DNA of 64,000 nt from Chrysoporthe austroafricana (taxonomy: Eukaryota; Ascomycota; Sordariomycetes; Diaporthales; Cryphonectriaceae), in assembly GCA_001051155.2 (NCBI GenBank), contig JYIP02000017.1, positions 208,231 through 272,230 on the forward strand. The letters are read 5' to 3'. This document shows, piece by piece, positions 55,501 through 64,000 of this stretch. Within the stretch, counting starts at the first letter, position 1. The number at the start of each line of letters is the position of its first letter. The position numbers and the translations under genes are program-made. The notes under the pieces were generated by a model. That model was not told the origin of the DNA and searched no databases. It saw only the letters and a list, made by a program, of their open reading frames with translations.

Positions 55501-58500
55501 AGCAGGAGCAACAGCAGCATCCATGTTGTATCCCCCCAACCCGGCGGAAAACATCGGCACGAGAGCTGCCGACCCGTCATTCTCGTCCTGGGTGGCCAGA
55601 GTCAGAAGTCTGTCAACCTAAGCAGAGTCCTGTACGAGACTTATCCGGCTTTCCGAGCCCGCCTTGATGAGTACAGCGACATAATATTGAACAAGCTCGG
55701 TGGCCCAGCCATCCTTCCCGCCGTTTTTGGTGACTCTGCTGCCGTAGATGGCACTACGGGTGCAAATTCTGTTGATATTGTGGTCTTGCAAACCAGCTTT
55801 GTGGCCATTCAGATCGCAGCTGCCTTGACCTGGCTCGAGTCCGGCCTCAGGGTCGATACTATCATTGGGCACAGCCTCGGTGAGCTTACAGCCCTGGCCG
55901 TTAGCGGTGTTTTGTCGGTCCACGACTGCTTGCGGCTTGTCTGTGGGCGCGCGAAGCTGATGCAGAAGCTCTGGGGCGAGGAAACTGGTAAGATGACTGC
56001 AGTCTTTGCGACGAGGAACGAGGTGGAGCGCCTGCTTGCCGCTTCTACTGTTGGCCATGGCCCAGACAGTGAGCGGAGACTGCAAGTCGCGTGTTATAAC
56101 GGAGATACAAGCCACGTCGTTGCCGGCGATACAAAGGCCATCGAGGCCTTTGAGGCAGAGATCAAGGCCGCCGGCGTCAAGTTCATGCCCGTCGATACAA
56201 CCCACGGCTTCCACTCGCATTTGGTTGACCCCGTTCTCGACAATGGTGAGCTGGACCAGCTCAGCGCGTCTCTGGACTGGGAAGAGGCTCACATTCCCGT
56301 CGAATTGTGCGTCAACACTAATACACGTGATGATACTGGCTTGCTCAAGCTGCCTTACAGCGTTTCGGGCCACGCACGCCAACCCGTCTTCTTCTCGGAC
56401 GCTGTGCAGAGGATCGAGCAGCGTCTCGGTCCCAACTGTATCTGGCTCGAAGCAGGGTTTGATACCCCCTGCATCAGCATGACGAAGCGAGCCTTATCTC
56501 CGAAGCAACAACATCAACATGTTATGGTGGCAGTATCACCCAACAAGGAGAAGACACACCCTGCCGATGCTATCACCCGTGCGGTATGTGGCCTCTGGAG
56601 ATTCTCGCATGACGTGACTCCGTGGCATTTCTTGCCCTCAAAGGATGATAGGCAGGCATTGCCACCTCATGTCTATCTTCCCCCTTACCAGTTTGATCAC
56701 GGCACCACGAGCAACGGGAACGCTTCTCTTTGGATCAACCACGAAGACTCCGCTACTGTGCAGCAGGACCGAGCAGACCTACTTCAGAAGCAGGTGGACA
56801 GGCTCCAAGCTCGGATCCAACAGCTTGAATTGCAGCAACAGCAAATAGCCAAAATGGCCGGGTCGAGACTTCAGCCACTACCACTGTCAAAACTGGTCAC
56901 CAGGTTGCCTTCCACGGAACAAGACAGACTAGGAGCAGACAGCAGCACATATCATTTCGCCATTAACAGTCGCAGTCGACGTTTTCAGACGATCGTGTCT
57001 GGTCATGCCGTCTTGCAGAAGCCGCTGTGTCCCGCCTCGCTTTACATGGAGTGTGCTGTGATGGCCATCGACATGGTATTATATGGCGAGGAACCGTCAA
57101 ATAAATCACGACTGCACAACGCGCAGCTCGACTTCCAAGACCTGGATATCCAAGCCCCTCTAGGTACTGCCGCCGTCGACATCGAATTGGTCCTACGCCA
57201 AATACCTCAGTTAGGCTCCAACACAAAGCAGTGGGAGGCGACCGTATCGAGCATAAGTGATAAGCACAATATGATTAAGAAACAACGGACCCAGCACGCA
57301 AAGGTCAAGGTCAGCATAACACCCTGCAGAAAACACCCGCGCCGCTCATCGCACGCAAGGCCCCTCGCCCGCCTGGCTCGGAAGAACATGGACGCCCTGC
57401 TCGCATCCGGAAGCAACGGGTACGACGACAAAGTCGAACGAATGGGAAACGAGAGGCTGTATCGCCTGTTTTCCAGTTTGGTTTCATATAAGCCCTTCTT
57501 CAAAGGCATAATATCAGCCCGCCTGAGGGGCTCCGAAGCTGTTGCCGACATCCGTGTTCCTTCCCAGGCCGAGTGTGGCCTAGAAGAGACAACCGTTGCG
57601 CGTGTATGCGAGACGGTGACGCTCGACAATTTCATCCATATCGTCGGCTTCCTCATCAACTCCAGCAGCCTAGTGCTCGAGAACGAGGTAATGGTTTGCA
57701 ACGCCGTTGAGGAGTTTTCAATATTGAATGCTGGCAACAGCAAGAACAATGACGGCGGCTCACAGAGCTCTCCAGGTGTCGACTTTCTTGACGGCAACTC
57801 CTACAAGGTCTATGTATCTTACACGATGTTGACTCCTACCCAGGCTGACTGCGACGGTTATGCCTTTACGGAGGACGGAGAGCTTGTGGCAACTTTTGCT
57901 GGTTGCCGATTTGTCAAGGTAGAGTCGCGAAGGTTGGAGAAGTTGCTTGATCATGCACAAGATGAGGTTCACAAGACTCAGACTGTATCCCCTGGGCCGT
58001 TGCCAGCACCTCTAGCTGCGCCTGCGCCATCTCATCCCTCTGTGCCTCTTCTTGCAGCTGCTGAGTTGAAACTCTCAAATCATCCTGTCGATCCGGAGAC
58101 TCCAACCCCAGGCACTTCCACACCAGGATCTTCCTCTAGCGGCATCGAAACGAAGTCAAGATCCAGTTCAGGCAATGACAGCTCCATAAAGCTCCGCCAA
58201 CTCCTCGAGGTCTATACCGGCATGCCGGCTAACACCCTTCCTGACAATGTCGCCTTAGCCGACCTAGGCGTCGACTCTCTCGCGGCAACCGAGATGACTG
58301 AGGAGCTGCTATCTACCCTAGACATCAGGGTCCATGGTACAGATCTCGTGTTAATGACATTGAAGAATCTTCTGGCTCTGGCCCCAGCTGGCTACGGTGA
58401 CGGCGACAATGACGACAGTGTATCAGTGCCAACTAGTACTACGGGGTCCACTGGTGTCGTTACAAGAATACCATCAACGACAGCTGTTACTCTTGCCAGG

Positions 58501-60162
58501 ACGACCATAGCCAGTCCCCATGCACCCGTCTGGACTGAACAGACATGGGCTCAGACTTCCTCCTCACCCATAACAGCCAAATTGACAGAGCTGCTGGTAG
58601 AGGTAACGGGTGCCGATCCATCACTTATCAAATCAGAGCTTAATCTGGCCGACCTGGGAGTCGATTCGCTGGCTCTGAAAGAAATAGTGTCAACACTGGG
58701 GGATTTCTGTCCCGAGCTGGACGGAGGAGACGTATCAACCGAGACCACCGTTGGAGAACTTCTCACTCTGCTTCTTGTTGGGGATGACATCGGTGGATCG
58801 ACATCTCCCGGAGAGCCTACTTCTAGGTCATCGTCGATGTTGTCGTCACCATTATCCTCACCATCAGTCTCCGATGCAGGTTGTGTCTCAACGAATGTGG
58901 GCAGCAGCAGTAAAGTCGGGAGCACACAGAACTCAACAGCAGCAGCAGCAGCACCTACAAGTGTAAGCACAAGCAGCTTCGATGTCATGACCGCCGTGTA
59001 CAAGCGAGTCGGCCCTGTAGAAATCAAGGCTGACATCTATGTTCCGAGACGGAGTAGGATCCTCGATCCAAATAATATCCACCCTCATCAACCACAACAA
59101 CAACAACAACAACAACACTCCCCCATGCCCATCGCCCTCATGATCCATGGTGGCGGCCACATGACCCTGTCCCGCAAGGCCATCCGCCCTGTGCAAGCCG
59201 CCTACCTCCTCTCCCACAATATTCTGCCGGTGAGCATTGACTACCGCCTATGTCCCGAGGTCAACCTCCTCGACGGCGCCGTGGCCGATGTACGTGACGC
59301 TTACATCTGGGCCCGGGAGGAGCTCCCGTCGCTGCTGTCATCACGACGACACAACAGCACAGCCACACCGCTCAGAGTAGACACGGAGCGCATGGTCGCC
59401 ATCGGCTTCTCGACCGGCGGGCTTCTAGCCACGACACTCGGTTGGACGCTCGGCGAGCTGTCGCCTAAACTCCAATCAACACCACCGCCCAAGGCAATAT
59501 TGTGCTTCTACTCCCCTTTCGACTTCACGACTACAGACTACATCGAGCTTATGTCTCAGGCCCGGGCTCCGTCCCAGTCCAGCCGTGGGGACAGCCACGA
59601 CAATAGCAACCCGATGGCTACTATGGCCCACGCCCTGTCACGAGAGCACATCCTCAACATCGAGCTGCGCCCTGAGCCTCTGACGAATTACATGGTAGAC
59701 GGCTTCGAGAACGCCGAGCTCGGCTGGGTCCGGCCTGGCGACACGCGCGCCGAGCTGCTGCTCTCCTTATTCAGGGAGCCCACCGCGTTTGCCCTGTCCC
59801 TGTGGCTCAACGGACCCTCTTCGTCAACCGACTCCACCTCGCTACCCCTCCGCGTCGCTGACCTCGTCACCGCACCTGCGCCCGCTTCCAAGGTCTCCGC
59901 CATCTGCCCCATGAGCCATCTCCTCTCCGACGCGTACACGATCCCGACGTACGTCGTGCATGGCCAACGTGACGAGGTCGCACCATTCCAGGCCGCCGCG
60001 AGCTTCTACCAGGAGCTGCGCAGGCGGGGCATCCAAGCTGGATTCCTAGCGCTGCCACGAGCACGGCACCTGTATGACCTGAAGCTCCGACCCGGCACGC
60101 GCGCCTGGGATGAACAGGTCGAGCCGGCGTATCGGTTTTTGTTCAACGTCCTGGGGTGTTAA
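52587..60162 (+). CDS. Non-reducing polyketide synthase (SAT-KS-AT-PT-ACP-ACP-esterase)
   Basis: Two exons (52587-53243 and 53359-60162), phase 0, 2486 residues. SAT domain with GLCGG (Cys142). KS from about 405 with DTACSSS (Cys585), EAHGTGT and GNIGHLE. AT with GHSLGE (Ser1058). Product template with VSGHAVLQKPLCPAS (His1435) and DNFIHIVGF (Asp1642). ACP1 LGVDSLA (Ser1859) and ACP2 LGVDSLA (Ser1989). The C-terminal alpha/beta hydrolase resembles hormone-sensitive-lipase/feruloyl-esterase folds: HGGGH (2149-2153), GFSTGG (Ser2237), RDEVAP (Asp2424), ARHLYD (His2456). There is no C-methyltransferase and no reductive domain, so an unreduced aromatic polyketide is expected, released by the esterase. 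The intron 3' end contains a poly-G tract; the GAAAG acceptor before ACATATATT keeps the frame. Every catalytic residue checked is present. The neighbouring P450, NmrA-like and sulfotransferase-like genes are plausible partners. Confidence 0.95.
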
Positions 60163-61550
60163 GTTTATGTCACAAACTTACTTCGGCTTTCTGTAAAGGC
60201 GGCGTTATTTAGGTATCGAAACTTTGTATTGTTCAAGATACGGGATCATTCCCCGAGAAAATATACTACCAATAAAGGTCGTCCTAAGAAGGAATAAATG
60301 AATGGGTTGTCGTTATCGTCAGGACGCTGCTTTGCCTTTACAAAGTCAAGATGTCAAACGACTACAAAGCCCCAAAGATCACTGTTCCTCACGACAGTAT
60401 CTTCTTTCTTTAAGGTCGCTATTTCTTATTTTTCAACAGCGCTTTTCGATAAGTAAATCAAATTTCAGGTCTTCCAGGCATGCTCAATATCCTGGGAAGT
60501 CCTCGTTTTGGAACGTACCGTTCTTTACTAGATATGCTAGCTAATGCTTTGAAAGGTAGCACCCTATATCGTCTGCCAGACTGATAAGGCCGTTTGGGTT
60601 ATAAAATACGTATTAGTAATCGTTCTTGCTAGCAATTCTCCTTGATAAATTGTTAGATTCAGATTTTATACCGGATATAGCTATTTCCTATAATAGTCCT
60701 GCTAATTGTATCGAACAGTGTTGGAAGGTACCACTGCGCCATAGATCAAAAAGATCAGCTAATATTCGAACTCCTTGTTCAAATATCCCTTACAACCGTA
60801 TATATAGAGCTTACGCCTAAACCACGGGTCGTAATACTCTGAAAAGCAAGCTCGTAATTAATATCGTCGCGGGCTAGACCCGCCCGGCAATAGAGACCCT
60901 ATTGAATAGAGGGGAAGCCGCTGTACTAGCCGAGAGCTGCGTCTGGGTTATCCGTACGCTACCAAATATCGCAGCAGTCATTTCTCAGTCTATCACAGCA
61001 ATCGAAGAACTTGCTTCGAAAACCCCTATGCAGTTTCTGCAATTAATTACGGCTATTTTCGATCGTATCGGCAAGACCGTTTATATTCCCCCGCAGCTAA
61101 TAAACGCATTCATAGCCGTAAACGGGTCGACCCTTGCCTTCTTTGCCGTTATTTGCGACGTTCTAGTAAATGCGGCAGTTGCTGCAGAGCGGCGTCCATT
61201 CAGGTATGCTTGAGGATTAGGGTACCTTACCTGAAGATTGTACTATCGGCGGTTTCAATAGCACTGGGAAAAGCTGGTATTAGAGGATATCTGGGCCGGG
61301 GCCTGCGGGAAGCAATAACTATTGCCCGACTTATAAGCCTAGCATCTTATATTAATAATACCAGGCAATAAACAGAAGAGGATCGAGTACATTTCCTCGA
61401 TTGATTTCGTCGAATTATGGACAAAGACAGTTCTTGAATATCTTCCGGTATTGTATACTCAAGGAATATAGCTGCCTTCCATAACATTTACTAGCCGATT
61501 TTAGCATAAATCGGGCCAACTTTGTCTTCGAGATCCGGTACGTAAGGGCA
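60163..61550. other. AT-rich spacer with unassigned fragments
   Basis: The plus-strand frame 60902-61213 (peptide containing NIAAVISQSITAIEELASKT and LINAFIAVNGSTLAFFAVIC) reads protein-like but is unassigned and lacks a clear start. It may be a relic of a gene or element. Nothing else is recognisable. Confidence 0.4.
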
Positions 61551-62476
61551 CTAGCGTTTGCCAATCATTTTCTGGCCTTCAACCTCGTCACTTATAGCCA
61601 CCGCTATATCAAAAAGCGAAATCCCATGCAATCGTCCTTCGAAAGCAGCCATATCCCCAACTTTCCCATTTTCAGGTTCCAGAGGCATTATATCCACAGC
61701 GATTTTGTAAGCTCCGGTACGCTTACCGGGTCGATATAACGGCGGCGGAGCTACATATGTCCATTTGAACGAGGTATTTCCGTCAAAGAACATATATGTA
61801 GCACGTGATCCGGTAATGAAATCGACCCCAGGACCGCCCATATCGATTATATTGTCGATTGCTCGAAGCACTTCGCGAGTTTCGTCATTGCCGTTGCCTT
61901 CTTGCTCAGTAACGAGGGCTGTTCGAGCGACCCGAAATCGTGCAGCATATTCTCCGCCCCACTCTTCACAGTAAGCTATATAAGATTCACTCGCAATTTG
62001 TCCGCGGATATAAGCGTAGAAGAATCTCGGATCTTCGGCTGCCGTAAGAAACGGCTTATCTGGCATCTCCATGCTACCAGCGCCACCCACCATCAGAAAG
62101 TAGGGTATATTGGCCGCCTTTGCAGCAAGGATAATTTTTCGGGTAGCCTCAACGTAAGGTCCTTATTAAATAATAAAATGAAATGTACCAATATTGCTAG
62201 GCAGCGCCACTTACTATATCCCAATGAAGGACCCAGCTCACTATGCGGGCCGTAAGCATTGACAACGACGTCCAACAATTGCAAGACCTGCGCGACATCC
62301 GCGACAGATGCGGCGACAAGGTCAATAACTCGGCTTTCGTATCGTTCATGTTTTCCAAGCTTCTGAGGATTCCGACAAATTCCAATGACCTGATGGCCCT
62401 TGTTAAGCAACTCAACAGCCACGTGAGAGCCTGTCATTCCGGTAGCTCCGATAACACCAATCCGTAGAATAGCCAT
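61551..62476 (-). CDS. NmrA/NAD(P)-binding Rossmann oxidoreductase-like protein
   Basis: Two exons (62476-62215 and 62161-61551), 53-bp intron in phase 1 with an AAG acceptor, 290 residues. The N-terminus RIGVIGATGMTGSHVAVELL holds the GxxGxxG cofactor loop (Gly10, Gly13, Gly16). ICRNPQKL and DVVVNAYG follow at the expected strand ends, then ATRKIILAAKAANIPYFLMV and GGAGSM. The second half (YAYIRGQIASESYIAYCEEW, GVDFITGSRATYMFF, AVDIMPLEPENGKVGDMAAF) fits atypical SDR/NmrA-like or NAD-dependent epimerase-like proteins. There is no Tyr-xxx-Lys motif in the classical place. The gene is convergent with the NR-PKS, 1.4 kb away, and may act on its product; the reaction is unknown. Confidence 0.82.
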
Positions 62477-62808
62477 CGTAATTACTGAATAACGGTATTG
62501 ATAATTTCAAGTAATGCAGATTCTCTAATGCTTCAAGTTGTTGGTAATAAGGCAATAAAGATTGTAATGGAACTTCCTTGAGCACATTTTATATATTTCG
62601 TCCCGTACCAAGACAAGGTTTAATACAAAGATTTCGGGCATTACAAGCGACCCGAATGCTGAAAGTGGAAACATGTTCGGGGTGGTCCAGGAGTCCGACG
62701 GTAAATGATTAATTCTTATAATTTCGCAAAGCTATATATAAACATTTTGTCTTCAACTAAGAAAGTGTAATGAGCATTGCGGTAGCACGAGTACTTAGTA
62801 CATATAAG

Positions 62809-63000
62809 GTTTATGCTAAGCAAGGGCAGTGTCAAGTACAATCTACCGTATACGGAACAACAGCAAGGATTGGTTGGAGGAATAGTGCAAGTGTTTACTA
62901 TCCATATTAAATACCAGGTGTAAGGAACTGATACGTAAATTGACGACTGAAATCTATCTGACAGTAAGAAATGTTTCAATCTTATATATCCAGCTCTTTC
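62809..63000 (+). repeat. Diverged direct repeat, left copy
   Basis: Shares in order with the right copy: GTTTATGCTA, AAGTACAATC, GCAAGTGTTTA, GTAAGG, ACGACTGAA, AATCTATCTG and CTTATAT followed by TCCAGCTCTT. Spacing between copies is about 1 kb. It could be LTRs of a deleted element. Confidence 0.65.
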
Positions 63001-63806
63001 TGGCTTACCTGGTAATTCAATTGATCCATCCCTGTATGTGCCTGGTTCTTGTACTTGGATCACCTGGCCCATTTAGTGATTCAAGTGATCTAAAACTTAA
63101 CCTTTGACTGTGTAATGCCAAATGCCTGGCATTCTTATATAAGAAGCTTGCATGCCCCGGATGTTGGATCCGGGCCACGTTGGTCCTGGATTTACAGACC
63201 CGGCCTGTTCTTATAACCTGAACCGTTTGTTAGTTCATAATACATACCCTTTCAGAATTACGAATAGTAATAACACGAAAACGAAAGAATCAGTGTTACG
63301 GTAAGCAGTGCAGGGTATTAGCTTCGGAAAATGCACACCCCCCCCTTACATTCGAACTTATAAGTAGACGGAGCTTTAGCTTTGACCCTCTTACGTACGA
63401 GGGAGGGAGGCAAGAGACATATCGCGTTCTTTTCTCTATCCTGCTTGACTAAATTCTAAGCATTGTTGAAATACTGAAATTCCGTCTATACGCTGTAAAT
63501 TTGCTATAACCATTTCGTTAATAGCTCTATTAGCTAATCCGACCTATATTTTATTTCGGCGACGGTTCTGGCAGCACCCCCCCCCCATTCAGATCTACGC
63601 TTTTAATGCTTTTCCCGTCTTGATAACGTCTAAATAAGCTGCAAATACTGTTAATTTAACTAAATTTCGCTTGTTTGTTTATCTAAGCGCACACTCATAT
63701 TGCTTGAGCCTATTGCTCCGGATATAGTAGTTATTATACGGTGCTGACATTATATCTGTGTTATGAACGCTGCAGCAATCCTAAGATGTACCGTAAGGTC
63801 AAAGGA

Positions 63807-63998
63807 GTTTATGCTAGCAAGTACGGTGCTAAGTACAATCCCTGGTGAATAAGGAAACAATCAAAGAGTCTCTCGAATGCAAGTGTTTATAAGCGGTAAG
63901 GCTATTACCTGTATGTAAGGTGATACTTAGATTTACGACTGAAGAGCTATAGTAATCTATCTGGTAAATGTTCCGTCCTTATATGTCCAGCTCTTCAG
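63807..63998 (+). repeat. Diverged direct repeat, right copy
   Basis: Counterpart of 62809-63000. It may continue beyond the right edge of the window. Confidence 0.65.
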
Positions 63999-64000
63999 TT

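Larger units (their letters stand above)
62477..64000. other. AT-rich right end with repeats, no gene
   Basis: No supportable gene. Two diverged direct repeats (62809-63000 and 63807-63998) and poly-C tracts near 63338-63346 and 63579-63588. It reads as decayed repeat-rich DNA. Confidence 0.5.

Noticed and set aside
62716..63072. 118-codon minus-strand frame
   Set aside because: It covers the left direct repeat, has an unusual cysteine and tyrosine-rich composition and resembles no family.

Overview
The window looks like filamentous ascomycete (Pezizomycotina) nuclear DNA. Genes are split by short GT-AG introns of 48-111 bp with CTAAC/CTGAC-like branch sites. The gene families are typical of that group: HET proteins, fungal NLRs, P450s, a non-reducing polyketide synthase, CWH43 and UTP6. 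Exon structures were assembled by hand from reading frame, splice sites and family motifs.

Layout. 1-5.4 kb: the 3' end of a NACHT-WD40 type NLR, a 2.3 kb decayed stretch with small repeats and a possible LTR relic, and a broken HET gene. 5.7-26 kb: a mostly ordinary block with a secreted GH5 cellulase, a P450, CWH43 (GPI-lipid remodelling) divergent from UTP6 (SSU processome), an EVE-domain protein, a DUF1993 protein, a seven-helix receptor and a short-chain dehydrogenase. 27.3-42.8 kb: an immunity/incompatibility island. It holds a hydrolase-NACHT-ankyrin NLR, a DUF7924-type protein with a PD-(D/E)XK-like signature, a patatin-NB-ARC-TPR NLR transcribed divergently from it, and an intact HET-domain gene. 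43.8-62.5 kb: a probable, partly decayed polyketide cluster with a truncated GMC oxidoreductase, a sulfotransferase-like protein, a P450 whose last donor site is GG instead of GT, a 2486-residue NR-PKS (SAT-KS-AT-PT-ACP-ACP-esterase) and an NmrA-like oxidoreductase. 62.5-64 kb: AT-rich DNA with a diverged pair of direct repeats.

The NLR island combines three sensor repeat types (WD40, ankyrin, TPR) with two lipase-like N-terminal domains (alpha/beta hydrolase, patatin) next to a putative nuclease-fold gene. The upstream regions of the ankyrin NLR and the DUF7924 gene share a duplicated segment, which suggests common origin or co-regulation.

The strangest observation is in the TPR array of the patatin NLR (38.4-39.4 kb). 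Four blocks (99, 31, 94 and 94 nt) are the base-by-base complement of the repeat unit read in the same direction, not the reverse complement. They sit in exact 126-bp register and are the only cause of the apparent stops there. No known DNA transaction produces this. A data-handling error in a repeat that was hard to assemble (a single N lies 69 nt upstream) is the leading explanation, but it deserves a direct check.
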